In this document: piece after piece, positions 16,635-24,987 of the stretch
Position numbering within the stretch: position 1 is the first letter of the stretch
Layout: every line of letters starts with the position of its first letter
NCBI GenBank assembly: GCA_036501425.1
Contig: DASYAI010000046.1
Location: forward strand, 1-64,000
Reading direction: 5' to 3'
Length of the DNA: 64,000 bases
From: DATKRB01 sp036501425
GTDB lineage: Bacteria > Actinomycetota > Acidimicrobiia > Acidimicrobiales > RAAP-2
Notes under the pieces: generated by a model
The model's database searches: none
Told to the model about the DNA's origin: nothing
What the model saw: the letters and a program-made list of their open reading frames with translations, nothing else
Position numbers and translations under genes: made by a program

Positions 16635-17438
16635 TCACGCCGGCGGCGCTGGTCCGAAGCGCTGCTGGACATCTCGGTGGGTGACGCTCAGGTAGCCGAC
16701 GAGGGCGATGATGACCACGACGAGGAACAGGGCGATCCGTCCGTCGCCCCATCCGAGGCCGCTGAGCGCGGTGGGCTTGCCCACCCAGTCGGCGAACGAC
16801 GCCCCGAGGGGCCGGGTGACGACGTAGGCGAACCAGAACGCCGGCACCGGGTGCAACCCGAACCATCGGTAACCGCTGGCCGGGACGAGCATGATGCCGG
16901 CGAAGAGGAGGATCGAGAGGCCGTAGCCGAGGTGCAACGTGCTCGCCGTCAGGTCACCGACCGCCGTGCCCATGGCGAAGGTGGCCACGACCGCGGCCCA
17001 GTAGAAGGCTTCCCGCCGAACGGTGTCGATGGTGTGGATGGAGAGGGTCGCCTCGGTCCGGTACCAGGCGACGAAGACGGCACCGAGGATGACCGCGTAG
17101 AGCACCGACGACGCGACGTAGGGGACGTGGAAGCCGACGTGCAGGACGTCGGCGGCCATGGTGCCGAAGACGCCGACGCCGGCGACGGCCAACCAGTAGG
17201 ACCACGCGACGTAGCGGCGCCTCGAGAACTGCACCACCAGGGCGACGCAGAAACCGACGAACCCGAGGCCGACTGCCGGGACCGGGTGCAGCGTCTTGAC
17301 CAAAAAGTCCGACGACGCCTCGCCCATGGCGGTCGACAGCGCCTTGATCGTCCAGAAGTAGGCGGTCACCTCGGGGACGCGTACCGCACCGGGCGCCGCC
17401 CGGGTCGCCGACAGCGCGGTGGCTCGATCGGAGGCCAT
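16635..17438 (-). CDS. COG4705-family multipass membrane protein
   Basis: 267 aa with about eight hydrophobic segments in two repeats of four. Diagnostic stretches of the family are visible: TAYFWTIKALSTAMGEASSD, TLSIHTIDTVRREAFYWAAV and the C-terminal FWFAYVVTRPLGASFADW. Function is unknown; some relatives have been discussed as metal-linked or stress-related membrane proteins, which is not evidence here. ATG at 17438 lies two bases after the glycosyltransferase stop, so the two genes are likely co-transcribed. Confidence 0.85.
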   Translation of the reverse strand: MASDRATALSATRAAPGAVRVPEVTAYFWTIKALSTAMGEASSDFLVKTLHPVPAVGLGFVGFCVALVVQFSRRRYVAWSYWLAVAGVGVFGTMAADVLHVGFHVPYVASSVLYAVILGAVFVAWYRTEATLSIHTIDTVRREAFYWAAVVATFAMGTAVGDLTASTLHLGYGLSILLFAGIMLVPASGYRWFGLHPVPAFWFAYVVTRPLGASFADWVGKPTALSGLGWGDGRIALFLVVVIIALVGYLSVTHRDVQQRFGPAPPA

Positions 17439-17440
17439 GG

Positions 17441-18538
17441 TCAGGCGGCGGGCTCCGGGGCCATGGCCCGGTAATGGGAGCGGTAGGCCGCGGCGAGCGC
17501 GGAGAAGGTCGAGGTCTTGACCCGGGCCAGGCCGGCGTCCACGTGCCACTGACGGAGCACCGGGTCGTCGAGCAGGCGGGCCATCGCCTGCGCCAGGGCT
17601 TCCGGGTCACCGGGCGGGACGAGGATCGCGGCGTCGTCGGCCACCAGGCGGTAGGGGGGAAGGTCGGAGGCGACCACGGCGGTCCCGGCGGCCATCGCCT
17701 CGAGGAGGACCAGGCCGAACGACTCGCCACCGAGCGAGGGGGCGATGAACAGGTCGGCGCCGATCAGCTCGGCCGCCACCGCGTCGTCGTCCACTGCGCC
17801 CAGCCAGGTCACCCCGGGCAGGTGCTGGAACCTCGACTGGAGGCGGGCTCGTGCCGGCCCGTCGCCGACGATCCGCACCTGGACGTCGCGCCCCAACAGG
17901 TGGACCGCCAGAAGCAGGGTGACCAATCCCTTGCGCAGCTCGTGACGACCGACGAAGCAGATGACCGGGCCCGGGCGGTCGCCCTTGGCCTCAGGGGGGC
18001 GGCCGAAGCGGGCCGGGTCCACCGCGTTGCCGAGCAGGAAGGGCTCGGCGCATCCCCGGGCCACCGCGGCCAGGGTGGCCGCCGCCGCCGGCGACACGGC
18101 CACCAGTCGTTGGATGTCCCCGGCTATCGGACCGAGGATGGGGCGCAGGGCTCGGTACCAGGTTCCCGCGCCGGCCCGATGGAAGGTCGCGATCACCGGG
18201 GCCACCGCCGTCAGGGTGGCGGCAAGCGCCGGGCCCGGCACGAAGGGCTCGTGCACGTGGACGACGTCGGGGGCAAAGGCGCGCAGGGCCCGGCGGGTTT
18301 TCCAGATGGCCTGGGGTGAGATGGCGACCGGGGCACGGGAGCCGTTCGCCGGGACCCCGATGCTCCGGCCCACCGGGACGAACCGCCATCCCCGGTCCTC
18401 CAGCTCGCCCGGTCGACCCGGCGCGATCACGAGCACGTCCTCGTCCAAGTCGACCAGCGCGCTGGCCAGGCCGAGGACCTGCTGTTGGACACCCCCCGGC
18501 ACCGTCAGCCGGTACGGCGACACCAGCGCGATCCGCAT
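17441..18538 (-). CDS. GT4 glycosyltransferase, PimA-like
   Basis: 365 aa starting MRIALVSPYRLTVPGGVQQQ; the typical GT-B start makes ATG 18538 better than ATG 18583. N-domain VVHVHEPFVPGPAL and VIATFHRAG, C-domain FVGRHELRKGLVTLL and the nucleotide-binding ESFGLVLLEAMAAGTAVVAS with the E-x7-E motif. The closest known group is phosphatidyl-myo-inositol mannosyltransferase PimA of actinobacteria, acting at the inner membrane leaflet with GDP-mannose; other GT4 acceptors are possible. Followed closely by the COG4705 gene. Confidence 0.85.
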   Translation of the reverse strand: MRIALVSPYRLTVPGGVQQQVLGLASALVDLDEDVLVIAPGRPGELEDRGWRFVPVGRSIGVPANGSRAPVAISPQAIWKTRRALRAFAPDVVHVHEPFVPGPALAATLTAVAPVIATFHRAGAGTWYRALRPILGPIAGDIQRLVAVSPAAAATLAAVARGCAEPFLLGNAVDPARFGRPPEAKGDRPGPVICFVGRHELRKGLVTLLLAVHLLGRDVQVRIVGDGPARARLQSRFQHLPGVTWLGAVDDDAVAAELIGADLFIAPSLGGESFGLVLLEAMAAGTAVVASDLPPYRLVADDAAILVPPGDPEALAQAMARLLDDPVLRQWHVDAGLARVKTSTFSALAAAYRSHYRAMAPEPAA

Positions 18539-18976
18539 CAGTGGCCGCAGTCGCTCGCCGGGGGAGCGACGAGCGCCGGACATCGTGGTCGGTCAGTACG
18601 GCTCACGCCGGGACGTCCTTGGGGGCCAAGGCCGCCACCGGCACCGCGATGCGACAGCGGAGCCCGCGAGCGACGGCACGAGGACCACGGTACGGATCGG
18701 CGGCTGCGGGATCGACGCCCCAGAGGATGATCTTGGCGCCCGGGGTTCATCCTCAAGTCGCAACTCGGGGCGGCCCACGGACGGCCCCGGGCCGGCGGCT
18801 CGCGGACGGCGTCGCGCCGCTGGCGCAGCCGGCGTAGCTGGCGCCGCTAGCGCAGCCGGCGTAGCTGCGCAGCCGGCGCCGGCAGCTTCGGACCCATCCG
18901 TCGGGACGGTCGGGACCGGTCGCCCGGCTGGTCGAGGGCTACGATCCGGGGCGGGAAGGCGCAGAAGGGGTGGCCG
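18539..18976. other. Divergent intergenic region
   Basis: About 440 bases between the leftward glycosyltransferase and the rightward PLDc_N/SHOCT gene. It should hold both promoters. It also contains a short tandem repeat at 18814-18867. No protein or RNA gene was recognised. Confidence 0.5.
18814..18867. repeat. 27-bp tandem repeat, two copies
   Basis: Units 18814-18840 and 18841-18867 differ at one base (GCGCCGCTGGCGCAG versus GCGCCGCTAGCGCAG, then CCGGCGTAGCTG in both). A partial third unit follows. Non-coding position. Confidence 0.85.
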
Positions 18977-19375
18977 ATGCTGGGCGTCACATGGGGCACC
19001 GGACAGGTCGTGCTGGACATGCTCTGGTTCTTCCTGTTCGTCGTCGAGATATGGCTGATCGTCACCGTGTTCGTCGACATCTTTCGCCGCCACGACATGA
19101 AGGGCTGGCTGAAGGCGTTCTGGGTGGTCTTCGTCGTCGTGGTCCCCCTGGCCGGCATCGTCTTGTACCTGATCATCTACGGCAGCGAGATGAGGGTGCA
19201 TGCGCTCCAGGCGGCCCGCCGTCAGGAGGCGACGTTCGGCTCGTCGGGGGTCCCCCGGGCCGGTGGATCGGGCGGCCTGGTCGACGACCTCCATCGCCTG
19301 GTCGAGCTCCGAGAGCGCGGTGTCATCACCGACGAGGAGTTCGATCGGATCAAGGGCCGGATCCTCGACGTGTGA
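18977..19375 (+). CDS. Small membrane protein, PLDc_N plus SHOCT domains
   Basis: 132 aa. Two membrane segments (MLWFFLFVVEIWLIVTVFVD and AFWVVFVVVVPLAGIVLYLI) form a phospholipase D N-terminal-like (PLDc_N) hairpin. The C-terminus DDLHRLVELRERGVITDEEF is the SHOCT short oligomerisation motif. Common in actinobacteria; role unknown, perhaps membrane assembly or stress. ATG follows GGGTGGCCG; expressed away from the glycosyltransferase. Confidence 0.85.
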   Translation: MLGVTWGTGQVVLDMLWFFLFVVEIWLIVTVFVDIFRRHDMKGWLKAFWVVFVVVVPLAGIVLYLIIYGSEMRVHALQAARRQEATFGSSGVPRAGGSGGLVDDLHRLVELRERGVITDEEFDRIKGRILDV

Positions 19376-19621
19376 GCGGCCGGCGGCCGGTCACTTCCCG
19401 ACCCGCGCCGCGCCGGGCGCTGGTGCTGCGGCCAGCTCGAGCTGGTCGGGCGATCCCGATGGGCAGGGTTACGTCGCGGTGGCAGATGCGCACGGTTACG
19501 TCGTGGTGGCATCAGCCCGCGTGGGATCAGACCGCACGGTGGGATCGGTCGGCGGCGACGCCCCCGACCACGGCACCATGGCCGTCCGGCCGCTGAACGC
19601 CCCGATCGTGGCGGCGTCGGG

Positions 19622-20065
19622 ATGATGATCCCGCCGAGCCCCGTGCGCCTACCGGTGGCCCGGTCGGACTGGTCCGGTCTGTTGCTGCCGGTGTTCGAGC
19701 CGGCCCGGGTCCCGCCGCCCGAGCGGCCGTGGACCCGGTCGCAGTGGCAGCGGATCGCCGCTGGGGCCCTGCCTGAGGCGACTGACGGCCGGTGGCTCGC
19801 CTTCGTCGAGCACGACCGTCTCTACTTGCACCGGGCCGCCACCGGAAGCGGGATCTACGAGGTCCAGTTCGAGCGCCGGGGTCTGGGCCGCCGGATCGTC
19901 GAGGTCCTCGTGAGCACGAGCCGGTTCGAGTACCGGCGCTCGAGCGACGAGTGCGAGACCCTGCACGTCGAGGCGGTCATCGAGACGTTCCTGCTCCGGC
20001 GCAACGTGCCCGACAAATGGCGGATGCTCACCACCTTGCGCTCAGCGGAGAGCTCGGCGCCGTAG
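19622..20065 (+). CDS. Conserved-looking hypothetical protein
   Basis: 147 aa, not assigned to a family by eye. No signal peptide or membrane segment. It has a well-formed alpha/beta pattern (WLAFVEHDRLYLHRAATGSG, IYEVQFERRGLGRRIVEVLV) and a C-terminal helix ending VPDKWRMLTTLRS, so it is likely a real cytosolic protein. Start ATG 19622 or 19625. A 246-base gap precedes it, containing an imperfect repeat of GGTTACGTCG near 19469 and 19495. Confidence 0.6.
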   Translation: MMIPPSPVRLPVARSDWSGLLLPVFEPARVPPPERPWTRSQWQRIAAGALPEATDGRWLAFVEHDRLYLHRAATGSGIYEVQFERRGLGRRIVEVLVSTSRFEYRRSSDECETLHVEAVIETFLLRRNVPDKWRMLTTLRSAESSAP

Positions 20066-20217
20066 GCCCAGGAACCACCTGCTCGCAACCGCCCCGCAAC
20101 CCGAACGGATAGGCGTCCTCGCGAGAGTGGGTGGCCGGGGCGGCGGGAGCGGTCAGCCGCGGCAACGGCGGGCAAACGGCGGGCAGCGGCAACAGAGCGG
20201 GAAGCGATGGTCAGGCG

Positions 20218-20571
20218 ATGAAGTTGCGCCGGCGCAGGGTGCCACGGCAGAGCGCCGACTGGTTCGGCAAGTGCCTGGTCGACGACGATCCCGAAGGGGC
20301 GTGGTACGAGTGCCGGGTGGTCGACGTGTCCATCCTCGGGGCGGGGATCGAGGTCTTCGGCTTCACCGGCCGGGTCACGGTGGGCCAGCGCCTGGTGCTG
20401 GAGGTCCAGACCCCCGAGGGTGACTCGGTCACGGTGCACCTCGTGGGGGAGGTCAAGAACGTCGGCTCGGCCCCCCGGGGCCGGCTTCGCATCGGGGTCG
20501 AGTTCACCGAGCTCTCCGACGGCGAACGGTCGATCGTCGGCGTGATCCAGCGGATGCGCATGGCCTGGTGA
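20218..20571 (+). CDS. PilZ-domain protein
   Basis: 117 aa from MKLRRRRVPRQSADW; the upstream in-frame extension to 20131 is low-complexity and probably untranslated. The basic start supplies the RxxxR-like element and VVDVSILGAGIEV gives the [D/N]xSxxG motif of cyclic-di-GMP-binding PilZ domains. The rest is a six-strand barrel (RLVLEVQTPEGDSVTVHLVG). A likely c-di-GMP receptor; an EAL-bearing synthase lies 4 kb away, but a link is inference. Confidence 0.8.
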   Translation: MKLRRRRVPRQSADWFGKCLVDDDPEGAWYECRVVDVSILGAGIEVFGFTGRVTVGQRLVLEVQTPEGDSVTVHLVGEVKNVGSAPRGRLRIGVEFTELSDGERSIVGVIQRMRMAW

Positions 20572-20584
20572 GCGCGCTCGACGA

Positions 20585-20884
20585 TCAGACCACCCCGAAG
20601 TCCTCGGGCCATTCGGCCACCAGGCCCTCCAGCCAGGCGACCTCGCCTCGGAACTCCTCCACCACGTCGCGGATCTCGCGCAGGCGGTCGGCCAGGCCGC
20701 ACGATTCGATCTGGCGGGGATCGACCTGCTCGAGCGCGGCCAGGGTGTTCCATACCGGGGGCAGCTCGGCCAGGCTGGCACGCAGCGCATCCCGAGCGCC
20801 GGTCAGGTGGGCGAGCACCTCGACCGCCTCGTCGGTCGCCCTGCGGTAGGCCGCCGGGCCCGGGTCGGCCTCAGGTCGCGCCAC
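20585..20884 (-). CDS. Small helical hypothetical protein
   Basis: 99 aa, all-helical and acidic, with heptad-like stretches (YRRATDEAVEVLAHLTGARD, LADRLREIRDVVEEFRGEVA). No known domain recognised. It converges on the PilZ gene with a 13-base gap. ATG 20884 (MARPEADPG) is the only reasonable start. Confidence 0.6.
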   Translation of the reverse strand: MARPEADPGPAAYRRATDEAVEVLAHLTGARDALRASLAELPPVWNTLAALEQVDPRQIESCGLADRLREIRDVVEEFRGEVAWLEGLVAEWPEDFGVV

Positions 20885-20974
20885 GGCCGGACTCTACCCC
20901 GCGGGCCGCCCCGGGACCGGGGGCGCCGCCGGAATGCCTGGTGCCATTGCTGCGGGCGCGTCGGGCGGTAGCCT

Positions 20975-21325
20975 GTGGTCGTGCTCCTCGTCCTGCTCGC
21001 GGTGGTGGTGATCCTCTTCGTGGTGCTGCCCATCGCCGGTCTGGCCGTCTGGGCGCTGATCTCCACCGCGATCGTCGGTCTGGTCATGGGTGCGCTCGGC
21101 CGCCTGGTGGTGCCCGGCACCCAGCCGATCGGCCTGCTCGCCACCCTGCTCCTCGGGCTGGGCGGTGCGATCGTCGGCAGCTTCGTCGGCCACGTCGTCC
21201 ACGTGGGCCACCTGCTCACGCTCCTGCTGGAGGTGGCGGCGTCGGCGGTGCTGGTCGGCGGCTACTCGGTCCGCGAGCGCCGGCTCCACGGTGCCAGCGG
21301 CGGCCGACGCTCCGAGCTCACCTGA
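20975..21325 (+). CDS. Transglycosylase-associated (GlsB/YeaQ/YmgE) membrane protein
   Basis: 116 aa, GTG start. Three hydrophobic segments with the family glycines: VGLVMGALGRLVVPGTQPIG and LLLGLGGAIVGSFVG. These small inner-membrane proteins are often stress-induced; biochemical role unknown. Somewhat longer N-terminus than the 80-90 aa norm. Converges with the nitroreductase gene 36 bases downstream. Confidence 0.8.
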   Translation: MVVLLVLLAVVVILFVVLPIAGLAVWALISTAIVGLVMGALGRLVVPGTQPIGLLATLLLGLGGAIVGSFVGHVVHVGHLLTLLLEVAASAVLVGGYSVRERRLHGASGGRRSELT

Positions 21326-21361
21326 GGCACGCGGCACCGGCTGCGCCGGCGACCAGCGTGC

Positions 21362-21985
21362 TCACCACCGGTCCCAGTGCACGATCTCTTCGAGCGCCTT
21401 GCGGGGGCCGGCCCGGAAGTCGGTGCCGATCGTGTGGGCGACCGGGATGAGTCCGGCCTGGGCGCAGCGATCGAACGGGATGTCGAGCACCGCCGCCGCG
21501 TCCTGCTCGTGGGCGAGGTGGATGGTGGTCCAGGCGGTCCCGAGGCCCCGGCTGCGGGCGGCGAGCATGAAGCTCCAGACGGCGGGGAGGATCGACCCCC
21601 AGTACCCCGCCTGGTTCGCCGGTCCCGGGTCGGGACGTCCCCACTGGCACGGGACGAGCAGCACCGGCACCTCGTGGAGGTGTTGGGCGAGATGGGCGGC
21701 GGAGGACCACACCCGGCGGCCGGCGTCGTCCATGGCCGCGCCGGCGTCGGGGGAGTAGGCGTTGCCGAAGCCCCGGTTGTAGATCTCGGCCAGCTGGGCC
21801 TTGCGGTCCGGGTCGGTGACGAACACCCAGTGCCACCGCTGGCTGTTGGATCCCGAGGGGGCCTGCACGGCGAGCTGGAGGCAGTCGAGCAGGACCTCGC
21901 GCTCGACCGGGCGCGTCAGGTCGAGCCGGGTCCGGACGGCCCGGGTGGTCGAGAGCAGCTCGTCGGGGGTCTGGGGGATCGGCAT
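21362..21985 (-). CDS. Nitroreductase-family protein
   Basis: 207 aa. LLSTTRAVRTRLDLTRPVER is the FMN-binding start, then QAPSGSNSQRWHWVFVTDPD and RGLGTAWTTIHLAHE. Belongs to the nitroreductase fold group close to enzymes in F420-using actinobacteria, but the substrate cannot be read. It lies 57 bases after the SDR gene on the same strand, probably one transcript. A candidate, like the one at 8427, for the missing dehydro-F420 reductase. Confidence 0.85.
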   Translation of the reverse strand: MPIPQTPDELLSTTRAVRTRLDLTRPVEREVLLDCLQLAVQAPSGSNSQRWHWVFVTDPDRKAQLAEIYNRGFGNAYSPDAGAAMDDAGRRVWSSAAHLAQHLHEVPVLLVPCQWGRPDPGPANQAGYWGSILPAVWSFMLAARSRGLGTAWTTIHLAHEQDAAAVLDIPFDRCAQAGLIPVAHTIGTDFRAGPRKALEEIVHWDRW

Positions 21986-22042
21986 GGGCGCAGGCTACCG
22001 GCGGCCGCCGTGCGCCCCACGGGCCGTCGGCAGCGTGGCCGG

Positions 22043-22804
22043 TCAGGTGCTCAGGATCCGGGCGAAGCGGGCCTCCACCTCGACGAGACGCTCGGGATGG
22101 GTGAAGAGGTGCCGCCGCCCGGCGCGCACCGCGGCCACGATCTGCGCGGCGACCACGGCGGGGGATAGGACCCCGGGCTCGAGCGGGCCGGGCGGATCGT
22201 CGCTCCGCTCCACCGGGCGTCCGAGTGCGGTCGCCACCCGCCCGGGCATCACGACGGTCACGCCGATGTCGGCGCCGGCCTGCTCGAGGTCGGCCTGCAG
22301 GGTCTCGGACAGTGCCAGCAGCCCGTGCTTGGTGACGTTGTAGGGCGCGATCCCCGGCACCGGCACCACCGCCGCCATCGAGGCGACGTTCACCACGTGC
22401 CCGGGCCCCCCGGCGTCGATCATCGCCGGGACGAAGGAGCGGATCCCGTGGACGGCGCCCATCAGGTTCACGCCCACGACCTCGTGCCAGGTGTCCACCG
22501 GGATCTCCCACGCCCGCCCGGCGGCGACCACGCCGGCGTTGTTGCACAGCAGACCGACGGAGCCGAACGCCTCGTGGCTGCGGGCCGACAGGGCATCGAC
22601 CGCGTCGGGATCGGCCACGTCGGTGGGGACGGCGACGACACTCGCACCGCTCGACCGCAGCCGGTCCGCCTGGACGCCGAGGCGGCGCTCGTCGCGGTCG
22701 GCGAGCACCAGTGGGCATCCCTCGGCCGCCAGCGCCTCGGCCAGGGCGAGCCCGATCCCGCTGGCAGCGCCGGTGATGACGGCCGCCTTGCTCCGTGGGT
22801 CCAT
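22043..22804 (-). CDS. Short-chain dehydrogenase/reductase
   Basis: 253 aa classical SDR. TGAASGIG nucleotide-binding motif (residues about 11-18), NNAG at about 88, catalytic Ser in VVNVASMAAVV and YNVTKHG (YxxxK). The acidic residue in VLADRDERR after the second strand suggests NAD(H). Substrate unknown. Divergent from the GNAT gene with a 71-base gap; followed by the nitroreductase. Confidence 0.9.
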   Translation of the reverse strand: MDPRSKAAVITGAASGIGLALAEALAAEGCPLVLADRDERRLGVQADRLRSSGASVVAVPTDVADPDAVDALSARSHEAFGSVGLLCNNAGVVAAGRAWEIPVDTWHEVVGVNLMGAVHGIRSFVPAMIDAGGPGHVVNVASMAAVVPVPGIAPYNVTKHGLLALSETLQADLEQAGADIGVTVVMPGRVATALGRPVERSDDPPGPLEPGVLSPAVVAAQIVAAVRAGRRHLFTHPERLVEVEARFARILST

Positions 22805-22875
22805 CCGCTGCCCCCTTCGATCGGTTGCCCGAGGGCGGCGACACTACATTGGCCCGCCGTGCAGGGGAGGGTCTG

Positions 22876-23424
22876 GTGAACGCCCGACCGGCGCAGCCCG
22901 GCGACGCCGCGGCGCTGGCCGGCATCGTTCGGCGCGCCATCACCGAGGGCGCTGCCTCTGTCTACCGCGAGGACCAGATCGCGCAATGGGCCGGCTCGTT
23001 CTCGACGTCGAGGCTCCGTCGGGTGGTGGCGTCCACGTCGACCTTCGTGGTCGAGGAGGAAGGGGTTGCCGGGTTCGCCACCCTGGTCGTGGGCGAGGCG
23101 GGGCGAGGCGAGCTCGACCTGCTCTACGTCGACCCCGATCGTTGGGATCGGGGGGTGGCCCGCTGTGCCGTCGAGGCGGTCGAGGCCGAGGCCCGGCACC
23201 GGGGGCTCGCCTGGCTCTGGGCCGACGCCTCCCTGCTGGCGGTGCCCGTCCTCGAGCACCTCGGGTACGTGGTGCAGCGCCGCTACGACAAGGCGCGGGG
23301 CTCGGTCACCTTTCCCAACACGTGGCTGGTGAAGGAGCTCGGCCGGTCGCGCCCGTCAGGAGTTGGTCGAACCGTTGTCGGTGGTCGGCTCACCGGGGAT
23401 GGTGAAGAGGGCCTGCCACGGTGA
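22876..23424 (+). CDS. GNAT-family acetyltransferase
   Basis: 182 aa from GTG 22876, which has GGGGAGG five bases upstream; the frame is open further left but without a ribosome site. GNAT pattern: VNARPAQPGDAAALAGIVRR, then LDLLYVDPDRWDRGVARCAV (motif A, acetyl-CoA pyrophosphate loop) and VLEHLGYVVQRRY near the end. Acceptor unknown. The last 69 bases overlap, antisense, the end of the GH18 gene, so its C-terminal tail has no conserved content. Confidence 0.8.
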   Translation: MNARPAQPGDAAALAGIVRRAITEGAASVYREDQIAQWAGSFSTSRLRRVVASTSTFVVEEEGVAGFATLVVGEAGRGELDLLYVDPDRWDRGVARCAVEAVEAEARHRGLAWLWADASLLAVPVLEHLGYVVQRRYDKARGSVTFPNTWLVKELGRSRPSGVGRTVVGGRLTGDGEEGLPR

Positions 23425-24987
23425 CGAGGACGGGTCGACCTGCTCGGAGGCGGGCGAGGCGCCGAGGGACGCCCACTTGGCCTGGTAGGCCAGCCCGTTG
23501 AACAGCACCCGGTCGCCGGTCACGTAGCTCTGGGTCTCCGACCAGGCCGGGTAGGTGCCCGCGGGCAGGGTGGGCAGGGTGGGGGCGTGGTCGCCCTTGA
23601 CCACCGGGCCGACGAGCAGCCACGGGGTCTGCCAGGAGTACTGCACCTGGCTGGCAGGGTCCTGACCCTGGTTGTACCACTTGGACTGGTAGATGTAGCC
23701 CTGTCGCACGACCTTGTACCCGGTCTGGTAGGACTCGGCCGGCTGCCACTGGGGGTAGGGGGCGTCGGCCGGGTTGGTGTCCACGGCCGGGCTGGTGAGG
23801 CGGGCGGCCGAGGTGGTCTGCGCCCCGGCGGTGCCCTTCAGCTGGCCGGCGAGCACCCCGGAGAACGCCAGGCGAGACTGGGCCACCCCGCTGCACGACG
23901 TGGACTTGACGCCCGTCAGGGCGAAGTTCGATCCGCACTGCGAGTCCCGGTTGAGCGACCACATCGAGGTGCGCCCCAGCCCGTTGCGCGTGGCGAAACG
24001 GGCCAGTCCACGGGCGTCGGCCACGGTGAACTGCTGGCCGGCCACGTCGTTCTGGCCGATCATCACCGTGGCGCCCATGCGGTTCCAGACCTGCTTGCCC
24101 CGCAGGTCGATCCCGTAGCGCGGGAAGAGGTCGGCCAGCTGGGCGTGGGTGGCGTCGAGCGCCTGCTCGGACTGGGCGAGCATGTCGGGGTCGCTCCCCA
24201 CGTGGTCGAAGTCCATCGTCATGACGTCCACGCCGGCCAGCGCGACGTGGGCCCGCAGCATGGTGGTGACCACCGACAGCGCGTTGTCCTGCAGGCCGTT
24301 GGGCTCCACCGGCAGGGTGAGCCAGACGTCGAGGTGCGAGTGGGCGGCCCGGGCGGCCCGCTGGAGCGCCGCCATGGCGGTGGCGCCGCGCTGCACGGCG
24401 GCGAAGTCGTCGAGCGCCGCGCCCTCCATGTCGAGGTCGACGGTCGTGAGGTGGTAGCGCGAGATCACGGACTGGTAGGCGGCGCGCAGGGCGGCGGGGT
24501 CCGAGCAGGCGTCGTCGAGGTTGGTGTTCTTCTGGCCGCCGAACGAGGCGATCACCTGGGCGCCCTCTTGGCGCACCTGGGCGACGCGCGAATCGAGGTT
24601 GAGCGACTGGGCGGCCTGGTCCTCGGTGTAGGCGCCGCCCCAGCTGGGGGTGCACGACGTGCGACCCTGGGCCACGACGAAGCCGAGCACCACCTGGCGA
24701 GCGTCGTTGTTGGCCGAATCCTGAAACTGGTAGGTGGGGGTCGCCGTCACGTCGACGTAGGGCGCGAACCACGTCCCCGGCACCACCGCGGTGGCCGCCA
24801 GGCGGGTCCGCAGGCCGATGATCCCACCCCCCACGGCCAGGGCGAGGACGACCAGCGCGATGAGGACCCGCAGGAAGGAGATGCGCCGCCGGGGTTCCTC
24901 GTCGAGCAGCCCGTCGGGGGCGTCGGAGGTGGTGTCCGAGCCGTCGCGCTGGAGGACGGCGACCGGTCCGGTGCCGTGCTCAGACAC
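23356..24987 (-). CDS. Membrane-anchored GH18-type protein with carbohydrate-binding modules
   Basis: 543 aa, GTG start at 24987. A cytosolic N-region, one membrane anchor (LIALVVLALAVGGGIIGLR, about residues 41-60), then a TIM-barrel of the GH18 type. TTVDLDMEGA around residue 185 matches the D-x-D-x-E core of the GH18 motif, followed by VDVMTMDF. The C-terminal 150 residues hold two repeats, YPQWQPAESYQTGYKVVRQG and YPAWSETQSYVTGDRVLFNG, each followed by YQ(S/A)KW, typical of chitin-binding CBM5/12 modules. It overlaps the GT2-EAL gene by 8 bases and probably trims or binds the polymer that synthase makes. Confidence 0.85.
   Translation of the reverse strand: MSEHGTGPVAVLQRDGSDTTSDAPDGLLDEEPRRRISFLRVLIALVVLALAVGGGIIGLRTRLAATAVVPGTWFAPYVDVTATPTYQFQDSANNDARQVVLGFVVAQGRTSCTPSWGGAYTEDQAAQSLNLDSRVAQVRQEGAQVIASFGGQKNTNLDDACSDPAALRAAYQSVISRYHLTTVDLDMEGAALDDFAAVQRGATAMAALQRAARAAHSHLDVWLTLPVEPNGLQDNALSVVTTMLRAHVALAGVDVMTMDFDHVGSDPDMLAQSEQALDATHAQLADLFPRYGIDLRGKQVWNRMGATVMIGQNDVAGQQFTVADARGLARFATRNGLGRTSMWSLNRDSQCGSNFALTGVKSTSCSGVAQSRLAFSGVLAGQLKGTAGAQTTSAARLTSPAVDTNPADAPYPQWQPAESYQTGYKVVRQGYIYQSKWYNQGQDPASQVQYSWQTPWLLVGPVVKGDHAPTLPTLPAGTYPAWSETQSYVTGDRVLFNGLAYQAKWASLGASPASEQVDPSSSPWQALFTIPGEPTTDNGSTNS

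Noticed and set aside
18735..18800. A GGGTTCATCC stretch resembling a tRNA T-arm
   Set aside because: No acceptor stem, anticodon arm or D-arm could be built around it.
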